Source: Earliella scabrosa (lineage: Eukaryota; Basidiomycota; Agaricomycetes; Polyporales; Polyporaceae). Taken from it: DNA of 64,000 nt. How positions within the stretch are numbered: position 1 is the stretch's first letter; every line of letters begins with the position of its first letter. A program made the translations under genes and the position numbers. Under the pieces are notes generated by a model. It saw only the letters and a program-made list of their open reading frames with translations. It made no database searches and was not told where the DNA came from. The stretch covers positions 1,798,001 through 1,862,000 of the forward strand of contig JABYQQ010000002.1 of the NCBI GenBank assembly GCA_022605405.1, in the 5' to 3' direction. Of the stretch, positions 22,074-32,741 are shown piece by piece.

Positions 22074-23837
22074 ACCTGACTCACGGATGGGCAGGAGGCT
22101 GCACAATGGTCACCGCGTAGAAGTCGGAGTAGCGGATTATGTGACTGAGCCGTGTATCGCCTAACATGATATGGCTTATGACAGTGGTGATGAGTGACGG
22201 AGGAGTAAGTAATTCAACTCGCGAGTGCTTCGAGACCACGTACTTCAGGTATTCGAAGTACTCCCTCACGCCAGTCGTTCCGGAGGCGGTCCGAGGCATC
22301 GCGTCAAGTTCTGTAGGCCCCATATTTGCCATCCCAGACACCCATGGCAACTCAATTTGACCCCAGGTCCTTCACCATCACGATTGATTAAGTATCAGTT
22401 GTGCTCACTTCAACGTCACAATCTTTAATGGCGCGCGGTCAGCTGTTATTGTCATATGTGCCGTTGGAATGAGCGTGTCTCGGCTGAGCTCGCTGAGTGC
22501 CACGAGCGATATTCTCATGCATCTGAGAAGCCATCAATTCATTCCCAAACTCGGCGCCGTACTCACTCATGTACCCGCTCCGGTAGAGCGGTAACATTGT
22601 CTGTTATTCCTAGCCGTTCTGACAGGGACATACCTCCACCACTTTTGCAGAAGTAGGACATGCTCCAATTTCACCACCTTGATACTATGCACGTATCTTT
22701 ACATTGAGCCCGACTCAGTGAGCAGCTCGACTCGGAGCTGTTACCCAGCGTCGAGAGTACATGCGCTGATGCGCGCCGCTGCGCCGTGAATATAGGCACT
22801 CGAACATGGACGACCTCGGACATCTTCGCGACCGGTACACATTGACCACTCCCTCTCCCATCCGCGTTCTTTTGTTTTGCAGTGCGAACTTTTTCTAAAT
22901 GGTATAACATACCTGTATGTTAGTTGTCTAGTTGTTTCCATCGCTTCCGCTCGCCCGCGCGACATTCGCCGCATTTAGTAGCTTAGGCGCTCGTTTAGGA
23001 TTCGCCGAATTTCGAGTCTTCTCCTCTCGGCCTTGGCCGCCGACGCTCGTACGTATTGATATACTAGTCGTAAGTGCTACCTAAATGCACGGGTTTTGTT
23101 TCCCCATTCTACGTCTCGTATTCGCTTGTTCGACTCAGATTGTCATATCTCGTTCTCGTCCCGTTCCAATCTCAGCTGGCCGCTTCGTATCTCGACCTCT
23201 CGATCCTGCACATCCACACAATCTCCCTCTCTCTCTATACCAGGCATCACACACTTACACACACTCACTACTTGACTCTCCTTGTGCACGCACAGGGCCG
23301 GACTCAATCACCATGGACCGACCAACGCTGACACCCCCAGGCAGACGTCATTCAGACTTATCAGCGCAGGACTAGTTAGGTAAACACCAGTGCGCGGTCC
23401 GAGTCGGACAGCACTCTTGTGTCCGCACTCGCCGGACGCACACATGCACTTACCCGCACTCGGCCTGAAACAGGAGTCCAGTGTTGAGTTGATGTTTCAA
23501 GATCGACCTCATCAGCGCTTTCCTCGTTCTAGCTTCTCTTGATATTCAATGAGAAGAAGCGCACAGGAACGGCATTACGGCGGGAATACATTCACTCATC
23601 AATGCGAGCGTTTGCGTCCACGGCGAATTTGAAGTGGCTCACCCGCGGATCGCCAACCGCGGAGTCGTAGACAGTACAAGTACGCCCACTGTAGGTCATA
23701 CTGCAGTCTGCAGAGCTCGCCTCCTCTCGTGGACTCTGCTCACGTTCTACACACGGACAGTGAGCACCATCGACGCTCGTCAGACGCCGCGGTTAAACTG
23801 ATCACCGCTCCTAGCTCTACTTCACCCGCCTTCCAAT
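22074..23837. other. Array spacer with a truncated gene start
   Basis: Spacer repeated after each array gene (compare 24700-25060 and 26700-27000). Inserted at about 23080-23350 is unrelated DNA: a long pyrimidine-rich leader (CTCCCTCTCTCTCTATACC) ending in an ATG at 23312 with a short frame MDRPTLTPPGRRHSDLSAQD, after which the array repeat resumes. It looks like a promoter plus first codons of a foreign gene cut off by the repeat. The TATA box expected near 23680 is degenerate (TACAAG). Confidence 0.5.
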
Positions 23838-24638
23838 ATGTCCAAATTCTTGCTCCTGGCCTCCCTCCTACTCGTGGTACTAGCAGTTCAATCGCTCCTC
23901 TCCGTTGTTTAATGCTCACTCATTTCACAGAGCAAGGCCTACGCCGCCTCCCTCCCTGACGCCTCGGTCCCCACCCTCGTATCCCTCGAGACGACAGCCA
24001 CCGCCGCGGTTGACGTCGACGCCCTTCCCGACTGTGCCGCCATCCCGCTCATGAACTCGACCGAGCTCCAGAGCCGTATGTGCAAGGTCCCCGTCGACGT
24101 CGCCGCGGAACTCCAAGCCAGCGCGGGTCTCGCCGCGCGCCAGAGCGACGGGTGCTTGCTCGTCGCGCCGGACTCGAACGATGGTCGCCAGCTGTGCGTC
24201 AACTCGGGCCTCCCGGGATCAGTCGGCCTCGGGGCGGCAAGCTCGACCTCGTGCGTGTGCACGGTCTGGACGCGGGTACGTCTACGAGTCTCCGCCGGTC
24301 ATCATGATGATGTCGTTGCTGACATGTTTGCCATTTGAAGGCGACTGCGGCATTCGCTGCGTGCAACTGCGATTCATGCGGGTGAGTTGTGCAATTATAG
24401 CTAACTGCCCCGTTTAAAGCCCGCTCACTGACTGAAATTTGCCTTGGGTGTACGGACAAACAGCGGTGCGACATGGAGCGGCCTGGTCGAGGGGTGCAAC
24501 TACATCTGGAACCTGTGCACGTTCATCGACAACAGGGGCGGGTACTTCGCTGCGCGCAACCCGAACGGATTCCTGTCGCTGTACCGCCAGGGCACGCCGG
24601 ACCCGAGGCCCGACTTCTTGCCGATCCAGACTTGCTGA
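23838..24638 (+). CDS. Secreted 12-cysteine protein C
   Basis: Exons 23838-23876, 23931-24275, 24341-24381 and 24464-24638 give 199 residues, all in phase. Signal peptide MSKFLLLASLLLV plus SKAYA. The mature part keeps 12 cysteines and blocks such as GCLLVAPDSNDGRQLCVNSG and CNYIWNLCTFIDNRGGYF (here AARNPNG instead of TAVNPNG). Its TATA box is the weakest in the array, which may mean different expression. Function unknown. Confidence 0.88.
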
Positions 24639-25578
24639 ACTTGAACGAATGGGCAAAGTGTGCAGCTTTACGAGTCCGAGTCTGAGTCACTGCCATAGTT
24701 GCTGACACTTAGAAATAGGAGTAGAGGAATATATGAAATGATGTGTCACCCATCGTTGTATATGAACCATGATCGTGCTGATGAGTGACGGAGCAGTTCT
24801 TGCAAGGCGTACCATCACACCGCTAGCCCTCCCGGCCCGGGCGCGGTCCGGGTCCAACAATGCCATGTTTGGTATCCCAGACGCCCTTCAAGTGGCCCAC
24901 CGCAACGTTGACGGTCACGGTTGTACTCCCTTAACCGTCACAATGCAATGGCGCCTGGTCAGCGGTTATTATCATCTATGGTTAGACCGAGCCTATCCCG
25001 GCCGAGCTCGCTGAGCATGAGCGAAATCTCCTCCATCTGAGAAGCTACCAATACATTCTCATTGAACTTGGTGCTGTACTCAAGCGTTGAGAATACATGT
25101 AATGTCTATTCTCAGCTGTCTCACTACAGACAAACGCATACCCCATTTGGAGACCTTGGGTTCGGCCCAATTCACCCCCTCGTTCGGTGCACGTATTTGT
25201 ATATCGACTGCCAGCTTAGGTATGAAGCCCGACTCGGAGCCGTAACCCCACACCTAGCGTCTACGCCGCGGCGCGAACCCATTTAGACCAGAAACAGTGC
25301 GCGGTCCGACTCGGACAACCCTCGGGTGCCCACACTCCCCGTCCGCGCACATGCACTCGCCCCCACTGGGCCTGAAAGGGCAGTCTAGTGATGCTATTTC
25401 ACGGTCGAGCTCATCAGCATTTTGGTTGTTCTAGCTTCTCTTGATATTCAATGCGCGGGACCGCACAGGAGCGGCATTACGGCGCGAATACATTTGCTCA
25501 TCAATACGAGCGTCCGCTGCTCCCCGCGTCCACGCCGAACTCGAAGTTGCTCATCCGCGGAGCGCCAGCCGTCGAGTG
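24639..25578. other. Array spacer
   Basis: Tandemly repeated spacer and upstream block; no gene. Confidence 0.5.
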
Positions 25579-25584
25579 TATAAG
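25579..25584 (+). promoter_or_regulatory. TATA-like box of gene D
   Basis: TATAAG, 155 bp before the start codon. Confidence 0.55.
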
Positions 25585-25738
25585 TACAAGCATAGACCAT
25601 CCTCCAATCTGCAGAGCTCACATCATCTAGTGGATTCTGCTCACGTTCTACACACGGACAGTGAGTGCCATCGAGGCTCACCAGGCTCCGCGGTTGAACT
25701 GATCATCACTCACAGCTCTACTTCGCCTGCCTTACAAC

Positions 25739-26605
25739 ATGTCCAAATTCGCGCTCCTAGCCTCGCTCTTGCTCATGGTACTCATTTCACTCGCACCCAT
25801 CGCTCCTCCCTATTGTCGCATGCTCACCCAACACACAGAGCAGGGCCTATGCCGCCTCCCTCCCCGACGCCTCGGTCCCGACCCTCGTCACAGTCGACAC
25901 GACGACGACGGCGGCCGTCGACGTCGACGTCGACGCCCTCCCGGACTGCGTTGCGGTCCCGCTCACAAACTCGACCGAGCTTCAGAGCCACATGTGCAAG
26001 ATCCCCATCGACGTCGCCGCGGAGCTTCAAGGCAACAGCCCTGCTTTGGCCGCGCGCCAGAACGACGGGTGCTTGCTCGTCGCGCCGGACTCAAACGATG
26101 GCCGCCAACTGTGCGTCAACTCGGGCCTCCCGGGCTCAGTCGGCCTCAATGCGGCGAGCTCGACTTCGTGCGTATGCACGGTTTGGACGCGGGTACGTCT
26201 ACGAATCTCTCGCTATTCCTGCGCTTGCAAAGCTCGTGTGGTCCTCTGCACAAGCTTGGCCCCGGTCTCCGATCTCGATGATGTATATGCTGACACAAAG
26301 TTTGCCACTGGTAGGCGACTGCGGCGTTTGCCGCGTGCAACTGCGATTCATGCGCGTGAGTGCCGCACGATCTACTGCTCGCGCACGGAGGGTGACTGAC
26401 TGTTTTCATACGTGTACCACGGTTCAACAGCGGCGTAGTGTGGAGCGGCCTGGTCGAAGGTTGCAACCGCATCTGGAACCTGTGCACATTCGCCAACAAC
26501 AGGGGCGGGTACTTCACCGCGGTCAACCCAAACGGATTCCTGTCGCTGTACCGCCAGGGCACGCCGGACCCGAAGCCCGACTTCCTGCCGATCCAGACTT
26601 GCTGA
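25739..26605 (+). CDS. Secreted 12-cysteine protein D
   Basis: Exons 25739-25777, 25839-26192, 26315-26355 and 26431-26605 give 202 residues, all in phase. Signal peptide MSKFALLASLLLM plus SRAYA. The second exon is 9 nt longer than in B and C, from an extended Val-Asp run after TTTTAAV and a 3-nt insertion at QGNSPA. All 12 cysteines are present. The second intron is the longest in the family (122 nt). Function unknown, as for the other copies. Confidence 0.88.
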
Positions 26606-27433
26606 ACTTGGACGGAGAGGCGTGCAGCTGTACGAGTCGTAGTCACCGTCATATGTAATTGCTCGCGCTCAGAGGTGGGATAGGAGTAGGAGAAGAAGAA
26701 GAGGTGAAATGATGTGTACGCCGTACGGTTGTAGGAATCATGATGATGCTGATAAGGGACGGAGGGCTGGTCCTGCCGGCCCGCGAGCGGTCCGGGTTTA
26801 GCGATTCCCTCATACATCACCACTGTGCAATGGTGCGTGCCAGTGGTAAGTTGCTCATGTTATAGCACTTCTTGCAGCCAGCATGTCTCGGCCAAGCTTG
26901 CTGAGCAAGAGCGAGATTATCTGAGAAGCTATCAATCCATTGGCGCTGTACTCATTCATGTACCCGTTCGGGTCGAGCGTTGACAATGTCTGTGAGGTCC
27001 CTTCTTATCTGCCTTACCACGGAAGAACGCATATCCTATTTGCAGATCTCGGACTCGCCCCCTCGTTGTGCACGAATTTTTATATCGATTGCCAGCTCAA
27101 GTGTAAAGCCTGACCCGGAGCCGTTACCCAACACCGAAGGTCCACGCGCACGGATAAATCAGCACTAGTGCGCTGTCCGACTCGGACAATACTTTGGTGC
27201 CCCCATTCTGTCAGCGAACACTGCGGCACTCGCCCGCGCTCGGCCTGAAACAGGAGTCCAGTGTTTCAAGACCGACCTCATCAGCGCTTTCCTCGTTCTA
27301 TCTTCTCCTGATATTCAATACACGGGAGGGGCATTACGGCGTGAATACATTCACTCATCAATGCGAGCGTTCGCATCCACGCCGAATTTGAAGTGGCTCA
27401 CATGTGGATCGCAAGTCCTAGAGTCGTAGACAG
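26606..27433. other. Array spacer
   Basis: Third copy of the repeated spacer, shorter than the others; no gene. Confidence 0.5.
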
Positions 27434-27439
27434 TATAAG
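27434..27439 (+). promoter_or_regulatory. TATA-like box of gene E
   Basis: TATAAG, about 153 bp before the start codon. Confidence 0.55.
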
Positions 27440-27591
27440 TACGCCCAAAGGTCATACTTCGATCTGCAGAGCTCGCATCCTCTTGTGTATTCTGCTCCCA
27501 TTCTACACACCGACGGTGGGTGCCATCCAGGCTCATCAGGCTCCGCAGTTGAACTTACAACCGCTCAGCTCGACTTCGCCTGCCTTCCAAC

Positions 27592-28445
27592 ATGTCCAAA
27601 TTCGTACTTTTGGCTTCGCTCCTGCTCACAGTGGTACTGATTTCACTGGCCTCCACTGTCACTCCTCCGTGTCATCGAATGCTCATACAACCAACAGAGC
27701 CGGGCCCACGCGGCCTCCCTCTCCGACACCTCGATCCCGACCCTCGTAACAGTCGAGACAACGACCGCCGCCGCCGCCATCGACGTCGACGCCCTCCCCG
27801 ACTGCGCCGGAATCCCACTCACGAACTCGACCGAGCTCCAGAGCCACATGTGCAAGGTCCCCGTCGACGTCGCGGCCAAAACGCTTGAAGGCAGCGCGGG
27901 TGAACGTCTGGCAGCGCGTCAGTCGAACGACGGAGTCGGATGCTTTCGCGTCGCGCCCGACTCCAACGACGGCCGCCAGCTGTGCGTCAACTCGGGCCTC
28001 CCGGGCTCAGTTAGTCTCAACGCGGCGAGCCCGACGTCATGCATCTGCACGGTCTGGACGCGGGTACGTGCGGTCGGGACTCTGCTGCACGAGCCTGCCT
28101 TCGGTCCCCGGTCACGATGATGTTGATGCTGACACGAAGTTGGCCACTTATAGGCGACTGCGTCGTTTGCGGCGTGCAACTGCTTTGCATGCAGGTGAGT
28201 GACGCGCGATGCTCATAAAAGAGCACGCGCACTGACTGACTGTGTTCATATGTGCACCACGATCCAACAGCGGCGTTGTATGGAGCGGCCTGTCCGAGGG
28301 GTGCAGCCGCATCTGGAACCTGTGCACGTTCATTGACAACAAGGGCGGGTACTTTACCGTGGTAAATCCAAACGCATTCCTGTCGCTGTACCGCCAGGGC
28401 ACGCCGGACCCGAAGCCCGACATCCTGCCGATCGAGACTTGCTGA
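27592..28445 (+). CDS. Secreted 12-cysteine protein E
   Basis: Exons 27592-27633, 27698-28063, 28154-28194 and 28271-28445 give 207 residues, all in phase. This is the most diverged copy: the signal exon has one extra codon (MSKFVLLASLLLTV), the cleavage region reads SRAHA, and the second exon has insertions around AAKTLEGSAGERLAARQSN and DGVGCFRVAPD. The third exon has ACNCFAC, and all 12 cysteines are kept. It closes the tandem array; the coiled-coil gene follows. Confidence 0.87.
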
Positions 28446-28584
28446 ATGGATGGGCGAGCGGCGGCTAGACACTTCTTAGTCGTCACCGCACCGCCTGGCA
28501 CATAGGAGTAGATGATGATATGAAAGGGTGTGTCGCCTACCGCTCAATGCATCAATGATGATACCACTGGATAAGCACATACAA

Positions 28585-28612
28585 CTTCAAGCTTCAAGCT
28601 TCAAGCCTCAAG
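28585..28612. repeat. 7-bp tandem repeat (CTTCAAG x4)
   Basis: Four consecutive units, three exact and the last CCTCAAG, in the spacer after gene E. Confidence 0.9.
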
Positions 28613-29234
28613 GCGAGCGCGAACCGACCCTTCCGGCCCGGTGGTCCGTTTGCCGGATCTGGTAACCCAGACGCCCCTGGCATTTACTCACTCCGACTTC
28701 TCGAGTTGACCGTCGAATTTGACTTGTCAACGGTCTTCGCTCTACACCATGCTAGTGTCGCTCATGCACCTGATGCTACTTTAGGGCGCGCGCTGGATGT
28801 CCAGCTTGTCGGTCGTGGGAGAGCCTTGGCGTACTTACCGCAGCACCCTTCGATTCGCCGTCCCCGATGCCTGCAGCATCCGAGTCGTGTAATCGTCACG
28901 TGTTATTCTCGTACTTGAGCATCCTTTTTGGTGCTTTAGCTCACAAGTAAACCCTTTGACCGATTAGAAGCATGCTGCATGTTCTCGAACGCATGGCAAA
29001 CGCGTGTTTCGCAGGCGCGGTGCTATGGATTATATCTGTCGAGTCCCTTCGCCTAGCGCGTGTTGGCACGACCCCGCTTTCCGCCTCTCATCGAGGATCT
29101 TATTGGACCCAGTGAGTGGCATGTACGCGGCGATGATTGCAATTTCTGACCTCTCCTCACCCACACAGGCTATAACCCATCGCATTCCGTGGCTCGCTAT
29201 GCCCCAACATCAACGACAGGCATCAACCTCAACC
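28613..29234. other. Spacer upstream of the coiled-coil gene
   Basis: 28680-28830 is the direct counterpart of the inverted relic at 16690-16875. No gene is called. Confidence 0.4.
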
Positions 29235-30381
29235 ATGGACTCGCCGTCGTCTGCCCGCGATGGTGCAGGCAGCGTGCTCACCACGCTGACAGCAGCTCCC
29301 GCCGAAGTGAACGCCGCCGCCGAGATTATCAAAAAAATGAAAGACTCACTGGGAACCTTGGGCGTGAGTCTCCGCTCGTTTGAATCAGCATCTTGTGTTC
29401 ACACGTTCGACGACAGAGCACGCTGGACTCGCTTGGGACTCAGACCGTGCAGATGATTCAGGGCGGAGGTGAGGCTGAGATTGAGCGCCAGATCGGGAGG
29501 TACGCACCTCACTCATATCATACACGATGTCCTCCTCACTGTGGTTGTGTCACCGCCTGCAGAGTTCGCAAGCGAATGTCGGAGCAGGAGCAGAAACAAG
29601 AAGCCGATATCGCCGACATTCAGGGTGGGAGATGCTCACTGGCAATACTTAGAGATGGCTTTGATTTGACGCGATCTCCTTCTTGATACAGCCCTTCTGA
29701 AGGAAGTCCTGGAACACGACATCATCGAGCATCTCACGACCCTTAGTGAGTAACGTTGTGTTTACTGTACGCCTGATAACTTAGCCGACCTGTTGATGTG
29801 ACTTGCAGTCGAAGCAGGCATCATGGAAGAGATCGACGCTTTGGTCGAGGAGCAAGTTGCTCTACACTTACCAGAGTACGTGCCTCAAGAGCTTCAAGAA
29901 GAGCTGCGGGCGCACAGGAAGGAACTGGAGTCGGTGCAGAAAGAGCTCCATAACTCGTGAGTCCCTCCCCATGCTTCTCGTATGGTTCTTCTCTCTGAAT
30001 GCCTTTAGTGAAAGCCGTAGGGCGAACGCAACGCTGCGCTCGCACAAGATGCACGAAAAGGTGCACACTCTCTTCAACACGAAGGGCGAGGTCTCCAAGA
30101 ACTTCCCGGGCACCTTAGGGGAGATGTTCTCCGTCTCAGGCAAGTATTGAACTATCTGTATCATGTCTTTGTATGTGCGAGAGGCTGATGTGACACGATA
30201 CCTTGTATGCCCAGGTGAGACCGCCGCATCCCTGGTGAGGGACTACGGCCTTGGGGAACCTTCTTCCTCCCGGGAGCGGAACATCAACACGCTCATGCAG
30301 AACTGGGGCATCCAGTACCAGTTGGTACGTGTCCTGCATCTCCTTGCTCCCAACCGTATGCGACGACGCTCACTTTAGTGA
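29235..30381 (+). CDS. Coiled-coil protein of unknown function
   Basis: Exons 29235-29363, 29417-29499, 29563-29624, 29692-29745, 29809-29956, 30009-30139, 30215-30324 and a terminal TGA at 30379-30381 give 239 residues. An in-frame ATG at 29199 is an alternative start. The protein is mostly helical and charged (EIIKKMKDSLGTLG, EQEQKQEADIADIQ, QEELRAHRKELESVQKELHN), then a conserved-looking end (HTLFNTKGEVSKNFPGTLGE, SLVRDYGLGEPSSSRERNIN, WGIQYQL). The sixth intron starts with GC (GCAAGT at 30140), a rare GC-AG intron. The 3' end is uncertain: the last exon may be only the stop codon, the last intron may be retained (stop at 30376-30378), or splicing to the acceptor before GTCTCGACC near 30512 would end at 30587. 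A dead 5' copy lies at 16375-16587. Confidence 0.7.
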
Positions 30382-31199
30382 TACCGATCACCATCCTGCA
30401 CTCTGCATCCTGTCATACTACACACTACACCCTGGATCCTGGAACGTTCAACCTATCCCACATTCCTATGCAAATCAACATCCCGTTTTGACGGCACGGA
30501 CTTCGTTATGAGCAGGTCTCGACCGGTCCTGGGGGACCGATACCTTGTCGGACGCTTCCTGACAGGCGGAGAGACGGCGGTCTTTGAGTCCGAGAGCTGG
30601 GCCGCTTCCATCTACACGTCCTTCCGTTGTGTTGTGCTCTGCGCGTGTCTGCTTCGTTTTGAATCTTGTATCTCGTATCTTCACTAGTTCCACGCTTGTC
30701 CTAACTACATCGACGATTACCGCAGTACCCCTGTTCCGAATCAACATTTTGGAGAGATGCTGCAGTAGCGCGTGACGCTTGGTCGTGGTATACCAGCGCA
30801 AGGCCACGACCGATGAACACGTGAACGATGGCGCAGCCTCGGATAGGAACGATGAGTACCTCTGGCATGCGCGCGGTAAGCAGGAGAGGTGCCGTCGACA
30901 CCATGGGAGAGCACGGGACGCAAGGGTGCTGCTGTGTGGACAAGGTCTCGAAGCGAAGCGAAGGCGATCTCGTTCACACAGAGACACATTGGGCTCACTT
31001 CGGACCCTGCATGATGTCAAGGTAAAGATATCGCTACAGGTCGACGATAATTTCCGTAATTTAATGAATGTGTACTGAGCGCACACTCGGCTACACGATG
31101 AATATGGTTGATCGCGGTTCGCGATATAACTGCCAACCACGAGATCAGCCATGACCCGAGATCGATTAAAGCATAGTAGGTACTGAATCTTACCGACAA
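30382..31199. other. Convergent intergenic, nothing recognised
   Basis: A long minus-strand frame (30475-31152) lacks motifs and codon-like composition; I do not call it. Confidence 0.4.
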
Positions 31200-32276
31200 C
31201 TACTTCCCCTCTCCCATCAACGAGTTGACTGTCCTCGCGACGATACCAACTCCCTCCTTCACCTGCTCTTTGTCAGCCGCACGGACATGCTTCATGATCC
31301 GACCCTCGAACTTGTCAGGGTGGAACCGAAGCATCGTCTCGCGCAGCTTCTCCTTCCGATCCCTCTTGGACGCGTCTACATCACGCTCACCTTCGTCTGG
31401 AGGTAGTAGGAACACCGTGATCGCCTCAGCCGTGAGATCCTCAATACGAGTGGTCGTCTGCGACATGATCGGCCAGGGAATGTCGTCGAATCGGAGCATC
31501 TCGTCGTCTGAAGACGGGACACTGCCAGTCGCCAGTAAGGTCTTCCATCGTGTGTCGTAGAGCTTCCGCGCCTCCATTTCACGCGCACGGTCTTTCGCGT
31601 GTCGGCGCAGCCTCCGCTCCTCATCAACTGCACGTTCGAGACGGCGTGTCTCCTCCCTGACGGCCTTCTCGCGATCCTTCCGGGCCTGATGCTCGGCCTG
31701 ACGACGCATCTGCTCCTCGTACTCTGCAGCGTGCTTCTTCCTGCATGGCCGTATCCCTTAGGTTAAACACAAGGAACAGTATAGCAGCACGTACCTCCAC
31801 ATGCCCGCCCTGATCCACTCCGCATAATCCTCGTCCTCCATGTATCGCGGATCGATATCCAGCTCGTCATCCATCCTCTCCATCCCGCCTCCTCTCCACC
31901 TCCGTGGTACGTGCGCGTATGAGTTGAACGACGCCTCGACCGAGTCGAGCCGCTCGTCATCGCCCATGGCGCCCCACAGCCTCTCGCGGAACCGCTCCTC
32001 CTCGATCTCTGCTTGCAAGCGGTCGTAGTCCGGCTTGTGCGCGCGGTGGCTGCCTGAGGAGCTCGAGCCCGCAGGTTGTGGTCCATACTCAACGTCGCTG
32101 TCGTCGAAACCGTCATCGTCCGTGCGCCGCCGCTTGCGCTTGTAGTCGTCGCGCTCATAGTCGTCATCGCGGTGCTTGTGCTTTGTAGCCTTGCGAGCTG
32201 CCTTTCGTGCCTTCCTGAGATCGTGCTCGGCCTGCTCCGCAGGGGTGCGTTTGAGGCGTAGCTTGTGGGACGACAT
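31200..32276 (-). CDS. NFKBIL1-like protein with J-domain-like C-terminus
   Basis: Exons 31795-32276 and 31200-31740, joined in phase 2, give 340 residues. The N-terminal half is basic and low in complexity (RKARKAARKATKHKH, YKRKRRRTDDD), then acidic (MDDELDIDPRYMEDEDYAEW). A long charged helix follows (QMRRQAEHQARKDREKAV), then FDDIPWPIM and the C-terminal ETMLRFHPDKFEGR with a trailing helix. The HPD tripeptide and the order of segments fit fungal homologues of NF-kappa-B inhibitor-like protein 1, a nuclear protein linked in animals to mRNA processing. The basic stretches would serve as nuclear localisation signals. Family match by recognition of landmarks; role inferred. Confidence 0.75.
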
Positions 32277-32741
32277 GTGCTGGTGGTGGTGCGGAACAGA
32301 GTTGTAAGCGCCCTTGTGATGATGGCGCCGGCATACTTATCGCTAGACGCGGGCCTTAGACCCAACTTGGCCCTTCACTGGTTGAACTAGTTAGAAGCAA
32401 TACTACTCATTGAATCTTCAATCTCTACTAACACGACTCGGACGAGGTAGCGTACACAAAGGAAGCACTAGATAGACAATGGGGCTGTCCCGAGTACATA
32501 GTCAGTCCGATCATTACAACAACAACGGTCATGACAGGGATTGAACAAGTCCGTAGTATGATCTCATACGGTAGTAGTCCATGGACGCGCACGAAGAAGC
32601 AGATTCTAGGTGCAAACAGATGACTAGGAAGGTACCTGAGCTCCATCAGAAAGGAATACCGCCGTGGGTCCTACACATACAAAAGTTCTGCGAGGGAACA
32701 TGGCAAAGTCCTTCAACTTGAAATCCAGAGTCGTCTGGGAC
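32277..32741. other. Intergenic, nothing recognised
   Basis: Separates two minus-strand genes and should contain the promoter of the NFKBIL1-like gene. Confidence 0.4.

Noticed and set aside
21258..28445. Regular repeats considered as a CRISPR-like or satellite array
   Set aside because: Units are 1.9-2.6 kb and contain spliced genes; there are no short repeats with uniform spacers, and the genome is eukaryotic.
30475..31152. 225-codon minus-strand frame
   Set aside because: Cys/Arg-rich composition without motifs; no start context or splice pattern; inconsistent with gene-like codon use.
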